From Paroedura picta (lineage: Eukaryota; Chordata; Lepidosauria; Squamata; Gekkonidae), in NCBI RefSeq assembly GCF_049243985.1, contig NC_135373.1:98513213-98577212 (forward strand): a stretch of 64,000 nucleotides of DNA. Reading direction: 5' to 3'. Shown here piece after piece: positions 47,201 to 55,701 of the stretch. The translations under genes and the position numbers were made by a program. Every line of letters begins with the position of its first letter. Within the stretch, counting starts at the first letter, position 1. Under the pieces are notes generated by a model. That model saw nothing but the letters and a program-made list of their open reading frames with translations, made no database searches and was not told the DNA's origin.

Positions 47201-50200
47201 ACAGTTCCAATAGGCATAACGATATGACACTGGAAGATGAGCCCCTCAGGTCGGAAGGTGTCCAATATGCTACTGGGGATGAGCAGACGGCTAGTACGAG
47301 TAGTGCCAGAATGAATGAAGCGACTGGGCCAAAGCCGAAAGGACGCTCAGTTGTGGAAGTAACTGGTGGCGAAAAGACAGTCCGATGCTGTAAAGATTTT
47401 TATTCCATAGGAACCTGGAACGTCAGATCCATGAATCAAGGTAAGCTGGACGTGGTCAAACAAGAAATGTCAAGACTGAACATCGACATTTTAGGAATCA
47501 GTGAACTAAAATGGACAGGAATGGGTGAATTTAATTCAGATGACCATCAGGTATACTACTGTGGACAAGAATCTCGCAGAAGAAATGGAGTAGCCTTCAT
47601 AATCAATAAGAGAGTAGGAAAAGCAGTCTTGGGATACAATCCCCAAAATGACAGAATGATCTCAGTTCGAATCCAAGGCAAACCTTTCAACATCACAGTG
47701 ATCCAGGTCTATGCCCCAACCACTGCTGCTGAAGAGGATGAAGTTGATCATTTCTATGAAGCCCTACAACACCTTCTAGAAGCAACACCAAAAAATGATG
47801 TGCTTATCATCATGGGGGATTGGAATGCTAAAGTAGGAAGCCAAAAGATAACCGGGATAACAGGCAAGTTTGGCCTTGGAGTACAAAATGAAGCAGGGCA
47901 CAGGCTGGTAGAATTTTGTCAAGAAAATACAATGGTCATAGCAAACACTCTTTTCCAACAACCCAAGAGACGACTCTACACATGGACATCACCAGACGGT
48001 CAACACAGAAACCAGATTGACTATGTGCTCTGCAGCCAAAGATGGAAAAGTTCTATCCAGTCAATAAAAACAAGACCAGGAGCTGATTGTGGTTCAGATC
48101 ATGAGCTTCTTGTTGCAAAATTTAGGCTTAAATTGAAGAAAGTAGGGAAAAGCACTAGGCCACTCAGGTATGAACTAAATCATATCCCCGACGAATACAC
48201 AGTAGAGGTGACAAATAGATTTAAGGAATTAGATCTGATAGACAGAGTGCCTGAAGAACTATGGACTGAGGTTCGCAACATTGTACAAGAGGTAGCAACT
48301 AAAACCATCCCAAAGAAAAAGAAATGCAAGAAATCAAAATGGCTGTCTGAGGAAGCTTTACAAATAGCTAAGGAGAGAAGGGAAGTGAAAGGCAAGGGTG
48401 AAAGAGAAAGATACACCCAATTGAATGCAGAATTTCAGAGAAAAGCTAGAAGAGATAAGAATGCCTTCTTAAATGAACAGTGCAAACAAATAGAAGAAAA
48501 CAATAGAATGGGGAGGACCAGAGATCTTTTCAAGAAAATTGGAGATATGAAGAGAACGTTTCATGCAAAGTTGGGTATGATAAGGGACCAAAATGGTAGG
48601 GACCTCACAGAAGCAGAAGAGATTAAACAAAGGTGGCAAAATTATACAGAACAACTATACAAGAGAGAGCTTAACATTCCTGATGACCACAGTGGGGTAG
48701 TTACTGACCTGGAGCCAGACATCCTGGAATGTGAAGTCAAATGGGCCTTAGGAAGTCTGAGCAACAATAAAGCTAGTGGTGGTGACAGCATTCCAGTTGA
48801 ACTATTCAAAATCTTAAAAGACGATGCAGTAAAAGTGCCACACTCAATATGCCAGCAAATTTGGAAAACTCAACAATGGCCACAGGATTGGAAAAGGTCA
48901 GTTTACATTCCAATCCCAAAGAAGGGCAATGCCAAAGAATGTTCAAACTACCGCACCATTGCACTAATTTCTCATGCTAGCAAAGTTATGCTCAAAATCC
49001 TACAAGCTAGGCTCCAGCAATATGTGGACCGAGAACTTCCAGAAGTACAGGCAGGATTTCGAAGAGGCAGAGGAACTAGAGATCAAATTGCCAACATACG
49101 CTGGATCATGGAGAAAGCTAGGGAGTACCAGAAGAACGTCTACTTCTGCTTCATTGACTATGCTAAAGCCTTTGATTGTGTGGAGCACAACAAATTGTGG
49201 CAAGTTCTTAAAGAGATGGGAATACCAGAGCATCTTATTTGTCTCTTGAGAAATTTATATGCAGGTCAAGAAGCAACAGTGAGAACTGAATATGGAATCA
49301 CTGACTGGTTCAAAATTGAGAAAGGAGTTCGGCAAGGCTGTATACTGTCGCCTTGCCTATTTAACTTGTATGCAGAGCACATCATGAGAAATGCGGGATT
49401 AGAGGAGTCACAAATTGGGATCAAGATTGCAGGGAGAAATATCAACAACCTCAGATATGCAGATGATACCACTCTAATGGCAGAAAGTGAAGAGGAACTA
49501 AAGAGCCTGTTGATGCGGGTGAAGGAGGAGAGTGCAAAAGTTGGCTTGAAACTCAACATCAAGAAAACAAAGATCATGGCATCCGGCCCTCTCAATTCAT
49601 GGCAAATAGATGGGGAAGAAATGGAGATAGTGACAGATTTTATTTTCCTGGGCTCCAAGATCACTGCAGATGGAGACTGCAGCAAAGAAATTAAAAGACG
49701 CTTGCTCCTGGGGAGGAAAGCTATGGCAAATCTAGACAGCATCCTAAAAAGCAGAGACATCACCCTGCCAACAAAAGTGCGTTTAGTCAAGGCTATGGTA
49801 TTCCCAGTTGCAATGTATGGCTGCGAAAGTTGGACCATAAGGAAGGCCGAGCGTCAAAGAATTGAGGCTTTTGAACTCTGGTGCTGGAGAAGACTCTTGC
49901 GAGTCCCTTGGACTGCAAGGCGAACAAACCGGTCAGTCCTAGAGGAGATCAACCCTGACTGCTCTTTAGAAGGCCAGATCCTGAAGATGAAACTCAAATA
50001 CTTTGGCCACCTCATGAGAAGGAAGGACTCCCTGGAGAAGAGCCTAATGCTGGGAGCGATCGAGGGCAAAAGAAGAAGGGGACGACAGAGAATGAGGTGG
50101 CTGGATGGAGTCACTGAAGCAGTAGGTGCAAACTTAAATGGACTCCGGGGAATGGTGGAGGACAGGAAGGCCTGGAGGATCATTGTCCATGGGGTCGCGA

Positions 50201-52291
50201 TGGGTCGGACACGACTTCGCACATAACAACAACAACAAGGGCTGGTTTCCACCTTATTTGGACAGGTCAATCCTCCCCCTCCCAAAATGGCCCATGATGG
50301 CCCTGAAGAGGGTGGGAAGGGGGAGCAGAGAGGCCATGGCTATACCTTTGCTGGCTATATTGTGGTTGACCTGCTGATGGTAGCTGGAGTCCAGCACAAT
50401 TAGTCCTCTTGGGGTTGGGGGGGTTGTTTTGGAGGGGGGTTACTCAGGCTGGGTCTGGTGGAACAAGTCACTGAGCCAGTTTGGGGCTTGAAGGTGGGTG
50501 GGGACCAAGCCTAGATCCCACCTTGCCACTGCAGTCTGAAATTTCAGTCCCAGCAGCAGGCACAGTAGCCCACCCCTCTCCAGCTGGGTGAGTCCTCTTG
50601 GGTTGTTGGGAGGGGGGTCATTTTTTTTTTTTACTCTGAGTGGGTGGGTTGGAGGAAGGAGGGGGCGTTCCCCTCAGCAGAGCAGTACACCAGGCGACTT
50701 GGGGATGGGCAGGACCAGGGCCTCGCTTCCACTCACTGCTGTAGCCTGGCTTTGCTATCCCAACAGTATGCAGAGCAGGAAGCATAGCAGGGAGGCATAA
50801 CCAGGTGACATTACTTCAAGGTTACTTCAAAACCTGCAAAAATTTTCAGGGGTTAGTCCCGGTCAAAAGATTTTAAAAGGCTGCTCCAGAGACTTTCCAC
50901 AGACAGAAGAATTTCTACCCATGAAGCAAGGCTGTCTTGCTTCCCACACCCTGCAATAGGAGGGAGGAGGTTAAAGTCATGCTGCCCAGGTAGAAATTCT
51001 TCCATTTGTGAATATGTGACAACAAAGCCATTAGATAATGTCCACAGAAGGAAACATTATAAGCTTTCACTGCACCACAATTTCAATCCCAGTATCATTT
51101 TTCAAAAGAAAGATACAACTGTTTCACCAGCAGTAGTGCTGGTTTGTATAACTGTGCTATTGTTAAATCAATTTAAGTTGCAAATTCAATATGCAAAGAA
51201 GGCTGCTCTTAGCATTGCAGCTGCTTCTTCCCCTACACTATGCTGAAATATGCAAGGATAGAGGCAATCTTCGTCTTCCGTACCGCCAAAAAAGCCTTTT
51301 AGTTTTATTTATTTCATGGAGAATATCTCGCATTCATATTCTTACACTATGCTAATGCAGTGTGACCGCACAAAGATAGTCTGCTTATATCATCTGCATG
51401 TAAAGCACAAAATGTGCGCAGGCAGACAGTAACTCATTTAATTAAAAGATTTATATGTAGCATGATAGCTAACAAGAGCACCACTGGAATATAAACAGTC
51501 AATAACTCCATTGGTAACAGTAAGATGACTAGCACCAAATGGGCCTTAACACAGAGCAGCAAAGGACTGCAGAACTATACATTCAGTATACACATAATGT
51601 TTTGAGCCACACACAACTGACCAAAATGACTGAAGAATGTGTATTCAGTTATGTCAACCTTTTCCAACTTTTTTACTGTAGAGACGCCCGACAATTTTTG
51701 CAGGCTTTGAGGTAATCCTGAAGTGATATCAGCTGGCCATGTCTCCCTGCCACACACCAGAAGTGACTTGTCACCAGAAGTTATATCACTCTGACACTCC
51801 AGTTCCCTTCTTTCCCCCACCCACCCAGAGTTAAAACCAACCCCTATACAACACCCCCCCTTTTAAATATTAGAACTATATTTGAGAAGAACTGACAAAA
51901 ATTTTTTTGCCTAGTTAATCCTACATACAGAGCATACAGAGACACTGCAGTGCCTTACCAGGAATAATTAAGATGCTATCTGCATATCTTTAAAAGACAC
52001 TATTTACATATTTTACTTATTGTTGTCAGCAAACAGCTTTTAAAGAAAAAGACACATACCCTAGTATTATGCACCAGTTTTCAAAGTCTATCAAATTCTG
52101 CAGAAGTTTTCTCAGGTGCAGATCCCTGCTTGCTGTAATTCCTACATGTTTTCAGGACAGTGACAATTTCAAATCAGCTCTTCACTAGGCTAAAGTAACA
52201 GAAAAATCTTACCAATTGTTTCAACTTCTCCATCTTGATCCTCCTCTTCTTCACCTTCTTCATGTTTATAGTATGATACCCAGTCTGCCAT
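32216..52291 (-). CDS. XRCC6: XRCC6 (Ku70), DNA end-binding subunit of Ku, complete coding region
   Basis: Ku70 pairs with Ku80 (XRCC5) to encircle DNA ends and recruit DNA-PKcs for non-homologous end joining. Twelve coding exons read right to left: 52291-52213, 45393-45281, 44476-44338, 42740-42486, 41900-41717, 40290-40104, 38079-37911, 36186-36025, 34836-34707, 33599-33499, 33022-32909, 32415-32216. All have AG/GT borders and matching phases. They total 1833 bp, 610 residues, against 609 in human as recalled. An acidic N-terminus ([13 protein letters not shown]) precedes the von Willebrand-like domain ([35 protein letters not shown]). The Ku core barrel follows ([43 protein letters not shown]), then the C-terminal arm ([15 protein letters not shown]) and a SAP domain near residues 575-608 ([19 protein letters not shown]). 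A non-coding first exon is inferred near 55268-55400. Introns carry many repeats, including the intact BovB LINE in the intron after the first coding exon. Confidence 0.98.
32741..32815 (-). repeat. L2-like LINE 3' tail remnant
   Basis: CTATGGCCACCCTTCTCAGC followed by GCGGTTTATAACAATTCAAT is a decayed reverse complement of an L2-like 3' end, between the last two XRCC6 exons. Confidence 0.45.
35660..35882 (-). mobile_element. Sauria-type tRNA-derived SINE
   Basis: On the minus strand: GTGGTTAAAATGTCAGACTA head, GGTTTGATTCCTG box B, GCTGGGTGACCTTGGGCCAG body, and a GAGAAAGATGGGATATAAAT 3' end. Confidence 0.85.
37010..37456. mobile_element. GC-rich hAT-like non-autonomous transposon with internal tandem repeats
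   Basis: The left end TCAGCGGTCCCCAAACTTTT and right end GACCGGGGTTGACGACCCCC resemble the typical ends of hAT-type MITEs. The interior is CpG-rich with repeats around GCCAGCAGG.GGTGC and GCATGCGC-type units. Open frames of 90-123 codons here are by-products of base composition. Confidence 0.55.
38936..39057. repeat. 122-bp fold-back element
   Basis: The arms 38936-38988 and 39005-39057 are inverted copies (GAACATTGGGGGTAGTTTTC against GAGAACTACCCCCAATGTTC), each with a T or A tract, around a 16-bp spacer. No target-site duplication is clear. Confidence 0.75.
40476..40532. repeat. TATC/TCTC microsatellite at a LINE 3' end
   Basis: Runs of TCTATC units sit directly at the 3' end of the minus-strand L2-like LINE, probably grown from its tail. 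Confidence 0.9.
40533..41622 (-). mobile_element. L2-like LINE, 5'-truncated, with the longest readable RT C-terminus
   Basis: A continuous minus-strand frame of 274 codons (40774-41598) includes [80 protein letters not shown] and [20 protein letters not shown], the C-terminal reverse-transcriptase part of an L2/CR1-group LINE. The 3' end (ACCGCCCTGAGCCTCCGGGG) is at the left, next to a microsatellite. It is the youngest-looking of the L2-like copies here. Clade assignment by eye is tentative. Confidence 0.88.
42014..42177. mobile_element. 164-bp TIR element (MITE)
   Basis: Ends GACTGATTTCGCACA and the reverse complement of GTGCGGAATCAGTC, with AAA on both flanks. No coding sequence. The inner part of the TIR (TTCCGCAC) resembles that of the element at 15666-16560. 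Confidence 0.65.
43355..43472. repeat. Diverged short tandem duplication
   Basis: TTTGAAATGCTGCTGTTATC and TTTGAAATGCTGGTGTTGTC start two imperfect copies of about 55-60 bp, each continuing with TTATTAATTCTTGGT. Confidence 0.65.
43875..44254. repeat. Exact 190-bp tandem duplication
   Basis: The unit 43875-44064 recurs without a visible mismatch at 44065-44254. It lies in the XRCC6 intron between exons 3 and 4, and the second copy ends about 83 bp from the donor side of exon 3 (44338). It is either very recent or an assembly artefact. Confidence 0.95.
45842..45930 (-). mobile_element. CR1 LINE 3' end
   Basis: AGAATCATAGAATCATAGAG with TTGGAAGGGGCCCTCCAGGC and CCATCTAGTCCAACCCCCTG is the reverse complement of the diagnostic CR1 terminus. 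Confidence 0.9.
47017..50237 (+). mobile_element. Full-length BovB (RTE-clade) LINE, apparently intact
   Basis: This non-LTR retrotransposon lies in an XRCC6 intron, antisense to the gene. A 5' UTR of about 180 bp precedes one long ORF, and the element ends in a short ACA/AAC-rich tail after TCGGACACGACTTCGCAC. It is flanked by a 13-bp target-site duplication AGGGCTGGTTTCC at 47004-47016 and 50238-50250. The overall length near 3.2 kb matches a complete BovB. The perfect duplication and open frame indicate a recent insertion. Confidence 0.95.
47197..50226 (+). CDS. BovB endonuclease / reverse transcriptase polyprotein, 1009 aa
   Basis: This single uninterrupted ORF encodes the replication protein of the BovB LINE. 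An N-terminal leader of about 70 residues is followed by an APE-type endonuclease, with [14 protein letters not shown] (from residue 72), the ISELKW glutamate motif, MGDWNAKVG (D208, N210) and the SDHELLVA motif. The reverse transcriptase follows, with [30 protein letters not shown] (652-660), [18 protein letters not shown], catalytic YADD (754-757) and FLGSKIT. The basic C-terminal region contains [13 protein letters not shown]. All catalytic motifs look present, so the protein could be active. It would nick target DNA and copy its own RNA, and the RNA tails of SINEs that mimic it. The start is the first ATG in frame; an internal start before GTWNVRS is possible. Confidence 0.95.
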   Translation: MDSSNRHNDMTLEDEPLRSEGVQYATGDEQTASTSSARMNEATGPKPKGRSVVEVTGGEKTVRCCKDFYSIGTWNVRSMNQGKLDVVKQEMSRLNIDILGISELKWTGMGEFNSDDHQVYYCGQESRRRNGVAFIINKRVGKAVLGYNPQNDRMISVRIQGKPFNITVIQVYAPTTAAEEDEVDHFYEALQHLLEATPKNDVLIIMGDWNAKVGSQKITGITGKFGLGVQNEAGHRLVEFCQENTMVIANTLFQQPKRRLYTWTSPDGQHRNQIDYVLCSQRWKSSIQSIKTRPGADCGSDHELLVAKFRLKLKKVGKSTRPLRYELNHIPDEYTVEVTNRFKELDLIDRVPEELWTEVRNIVQEVATKTIPKKKKCKKSKWLSEEALQIAKERREVKGKGERERYTQLNAEFQRKARRDKNAFLNEQCKQIEENNRMGRTRDLFKKIGDMKRTFHAKLGMIRDQNGRDLTEAEEIKQRWQNYTEQLYKRELNIPDDHSGVVTDLEPDILECEVKWALGSLSNNKASGGDSIPVELFKILKDDAVKVPHSICQQIWKTQQWPQDWKRSVYIPIPKKGNAKECSNYRTIALISHASKVMLKILQARLQQYVDRELPEVQAGFRRGRGTRDQIANIRWIMEKAREYQKNVYFCFIDYAKAFDCVEHNKLWQVLKEMGIPEHLICLLRNLYAGQEATVRTEYGITDWFKIEKGVRQGCILSPCLFNLYAEHIMRNAGLEESQIGIKIAGRNINNLRYADDTTLMAESEEELKSLLMRVKEESAKVGLKLNIKKTKIMASGPLNSWQIDGEEMEIVTDFIFLGSKITADGDCSKEIKRRLLLGRKAMANLDSILKSRDITLPTKVRLVKAMVFPVAMYGCESWTIRKAERQRIEAFELWCWRRLLRVPWTARRTNRSVLEEINPDCSLEGQILKMKLKYFGHLMRRKDSLEKSLMLGAIEGKRRRGRQRMRWLDGVTEAVGANLNGLRGMVEDRKAWRIIVHGVAMGRTRLRT
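50251..50830. repeat. G-rich diverged minisatellite, period about 200 bp
   Basis: Landmarks recur about every 190-200 bp: AGTCCTCTTGGGGTTGG (50402) and AGTCCTCTTGGGTTGTTGG (50591), and GGACCAAGCCTAG (50508) and GGACCAGGGCCTC (50710). GGACCAGGGCTGG at 47000 belongs to the first unit, so the BovB LINE was inserted into it. Confidence 0.5.
51655..51860. mobile_element. Fragment of a hAT-like non-autonomous transposon
   Basis: CTTTTCCAACTTTTTTACTG, GGTAATCCTGAAGTGATATC and the CACCAGAAGTGA stretch match the left half of the element at 3906-4228. Confidence 0.45.
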
Positions 52292-53317
52292 GGCTACCAC
52301 GTCTAACTACAGAAAACAGAAGTTAGTAAATACCGTTTAGCAAGTTAATCCAAACTCAGGTTAGCTCAAAATTAATTTTAAGTGCATAGTTAGGCAGTCT
52401 CTCTCCGACAGTGCCCTCACTCAAATTAGCAAAATTTTATGGCTGCTTTTCATTATAAAAGGAGATTGTGCATGTACCTCTTTCATTATGCAAAGATCTG
52501 GAGTTTTAAACCCAAGGCTTTCTTTTGAATTACAGTGGCTGGTATCAAGCATACCAGAATAGTCCTTGAAAGAGTGGGGCTTCCATCTCCCACTGTGCCC
52601 CCCCCCACAAAAAAAATCAGACCCGCAGGAGGAGAAGAAAATCAGCTGAAATTGCTGTCCCTGCTTCTGATGACAAGGCTGCCCTGGAGTTTTTTAAAGT
52701 ATGTGGACAAATACAATATAGTCACTCTTTTATTGTCAGCACACCACACTACATGGAATAAGACAACTCTACACAATATAATTGTAAGAGGAAGAGTGTG
52801 AAGATCAGCGAAAATGAATCATACCTGTATCAACCTTCCCAAAATACCTGTTCTCTTTGCAATATTAACATAATTTCTGATTAGACAGGCAATTCCACAA
52901 ACGCTAAAAGTCATTAGCCTTCCACTAAGAATTACTATCAGCCAACCGGGCTCTGTTATTCAGAAATGTCTGTTCCTGGCCATCTAAAGCCAAGCAAGGC
53001 TTACACCACTTGCAGAATTTACACTCATCTGTTTCAACTTTATTAACAGTATATATGCAACAAACAGGGGAGAGTACACTAACTAGGCTGAAAACAAAAT
53101 GAAGGAACCAGGAAGACCTGGGATCTAGTGTATGCAGAATCCAAATAAAAATATTCTTAAACCCAATTTGTAATTGCATTGAATGACCTGCATTAAACGT
53201 GATTACATGTCAATTTTACCAAAACATTTTATTTGTATTTGAGTTGTACACCCCAATCCTATGCATGCATACTTGAAAATAAATCCTACAGCACAGGATT
53301 GATTCTTCAGAGGAAGA

Positions 53318-53540
53318 AGAGTTCGTTCTTATATGCCGGTTTTCTCTACCTGAAGGAGGCTCAAAGCAGCTTACAGTCACCTTCCCTTTCCTCTCCCCAC
53401 AACAGACCCCCTGTGAGGTGGGTGAGGCTGAGAGAGCCCTGATATCACTGCTTGGTCAGAACAGTTTTATCAGTGCTGTGGCGAGCCCAAGGTCACCCAG
53501 CTGGCTGCTTGTGGGAGAGTGCAAAATCGAACCCGGCATG
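53318..53540 (-). mobile_element. Sauria-type tRNA-derived SINE
   Basis: The plus strand shows the reverse of the SINE: TTCTTATATGCCGGTTTTCT tail end, AGGTGGGTGAGGCTGAGAGA body, AAGGTCACCCAGCTGGCTGC and box B complement. The family is the same as at 58568. Confidence 0.88.
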
Positions 53541-53764
53541 ACAGTATATATATCACGCTATCAAGAAATCTTGGGTCCCTAGCTATCCTAGCTTGGTACA
53601 TAATCAATAAGATGGCAAAGGCCTCTCAGATGATCTCAGTATATGTTTGCACACAGGTGAATGAGCTTGTCATATTGGTACCAGGCCCTGTAACATATGC
53701 ATATATGCTTAATCCTCAATAAAATCTGATAAAGTAGATTTTTGGACCCAGAAGGTCATATCTC

Positions 53765-53950
53765 AACAGAGCCAGAATGGTGTAGTGGTTAAAGTGCTGT
53801 ACTAGGATTTGGAAAACCCAGGTTCAAAACCCACTCTACCAAGGAAGCTCACTGGGTAACCTTAGGCCAGTGACTCCAACCTATCTCATAGGGTTGTTAC
53901 AAGGATAAAATAGTGAGGAAAATGCTGTACACTGCTTTGAGGTAAAAAGA
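53765..53950 (+). mobile_element. Sauria-type tRNA-derived SINE
   Basis: GAGCCAGAATGGTGTAGTGG head, GGTTCAAAACCCACTC box B, GAAGCTCACTGGGTAACCTT body, and an ACACTGCTTTGAGGTAAAAA end. Confidence 0.82.
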
Positions 53951-54509
53951 GTAACATAGCTGCTCCCCTGGAATGAAATCAAGCAAGAGACACTTTATTT
54001 TAACAAAACAATTCAAAACTTTTATTCAAGTCAGGAGACCAACTGTCAATTCATCAGACTCCTACACTGCCAAGTGAAATACAGTAACCTCTAGACGCGC
54101 ATTTCCCAGCCTGTCTGTTGGGAGCCAACAGTGGGTTGTGAAGCTCTTGAAAGTGGGTCATGGGCCAGCCCTCCCTAATGGCTGCCTTCTGCCCCTTCCA
54201 TTGCTTTTTTGTATTTTGGAAACCAAGATAGGACTCTGGAAATAGTATTTTCCATTTCATACTTTGGTAGATATTTTTTCATTACTGCATACACATTGAC
54301 CTGATGGATTCTAGAATATTTCTTAGACACTTAGCAGGGATTAGAGAGAATAATGGGAGAGAGGGTGGTCAAAAGCTGGAATGTAACCTCCATATGCAAA
54401 GATAGTATATGCCAGAATGTCACTTGCTCCAGGTTCATAGTGGGGGGCTCGTAGTGGAGAACTCAGAGGCATCTGGTTAGCCACTGTAGAAAAGCGAATG
54501 CTGAACTAG

Positions 54510-54745
54510 AGCACCAGCTTGATGCAGTGTCAACTGTGGCAGCCTCTAATCTGGAAAACCAGGTTTGATTCCCCACTCTGCCTCCACATGCAGCCAGCTG
54601 GCTGACTTGGGCCAGTCACAGTTCTCTCAGAGCTTTCTTAGTCCTACAGGGTGTCTATTGTGAGGAGAGCAACAAAAGGCGGTTGTAAGTTGCTTTGAGA
54701 CTCCCTTGGAGGGGGCAAAAATAGCTCTCTCTCCTCTGGATACCA
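54510..54745 (+). mobile_element. Sauria-type tRNA-derived SINE
   Basis: TCTAATCTGGAAAACCAGGT and TTGATTCCCCACTCTGCC, then GCCAGTCACAGTTCTCTCAG and TTGTAAGTTGCTTTGAGACT. It is an older copy with a damaged head. Confidence 0.78.
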
Positions 54746-55267
54746 AGGCGATCGTTTCCCTACGCCTAGGGTACAAAAACAAAAAAACCCTTGAGGCGGC
54801 CCTGGATGGGTCACCCTACCAAGCAAGTTTGGACTTGTGATTCACCATACAGAAAAGGCCGGGAAACGCTGCACTAGGCCAAACATGAAGAATGGTAAGG
54901 AAATGTCCGCACATCGGGACCGGGCCCAGTTCGCGGCAGCCGGAAAGCAAAGGCGAAGGAGCTTCCTCAGCACCAGCCCCGTCTGCTTTGGGAGGATACC
55001 TGTTCGCCAGGGCACCACCACCAGGTACTTCAGCGCGGGTGCGCCCCTTGCCGTTCACCGAACCCCTTACAGAGAACAATCCCAGCCGCCTGACACCCGC
55101 GGGATTCGCGCAGGCGCTTCTGCTCCTTTCCTGGGCGCTTCGGCACCGAACTTGAGAGCGACCTCCAGTGAGGCCCAACCGCCACCTCCAGAAGTTCAGC
55201 GGCCCAACGGCAAAGTCCTAGCAGAAAACGCGGGGACTAACCGAACTCGGCCTCCGAGACTTCTTAC

Positions 55268-55400
55268 CGCACAGTTAGCAGAGCAAGCCGCGCCCCCTAC
55301 ACAATGTAACTCCGCCCACGCCCTCCATATGCCAGCCAATAGCCCGCGGCCACCCCCCCCCCACATTGTCCTCATTTGCTCCGCCCACCCGGAGTAGCGC
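55268..55400 (-). other. XRCC6: Probable non-coding first exon of XRCC6
   Basis: The first coding exon of XRCC6 begins after an acceptor at 52307-52308 (TTTTCTGTAG), 15 bases before the ATG, so an upstream 5' UTR exon is required. A good donor on the minus strand (GTGCG|GTAAGA, GT at 55267-55266) lies inside the shared CpG island and suits this role. The right end is only approximate. Confidence 0.5.
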
Positions 55401-55701
55401 ATTCACTACGTAGCTCCTCCTTCTAGCGTTTAGCGCCGCTTCCTCGCTGAGGGCCCAGCGATCGGAGGCGGAGCTGGCGGGGGGGCGGCGCATGCGTGGA
55501 GGGGACGTTCGCTTCCTCGACCCTCCTCCTCTGTTCTCCGTCCCTTCTGTCAGTTGGGCTATAAGACCGGCAACTGCCGGAGAGCGGCGGGGCTGCAGGA
55601 GCCGGCGGGGCTGGGCTCTTCCTTTCCTCCCGAGCGCCTCCGCTGGGCGATTCCGCGTCGTTCGGAGGGCTTTCCGGTAGCCCCCCGCTCCTCTTCATGC
55701 C
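55310..55701. promoter_or_regulatory. Bidirectional CpG-island promoter of XRCC6 and DESI1
   Basis: This dense CpG island sits between two head-to-head genes. Visible elements are GC boxes (CTCCGCCCA near 55312 and 55378), a CCAAT box (AGCCAATAGC near 55334) and a near-consensus NRF1 palindrome (GCGCATGCGT, 55488-55497). There is no TATA box. The two start regions are a few hundred bases apart, so shared control is likely but inferred. Confidence 0.65.

Noticed and set aside
48469-49838. Minus-strand frames opposite the BovB ORF (up to 190 codons)
   Set aside because: They are antisense shadows of the reverse-transcriptase ORF.
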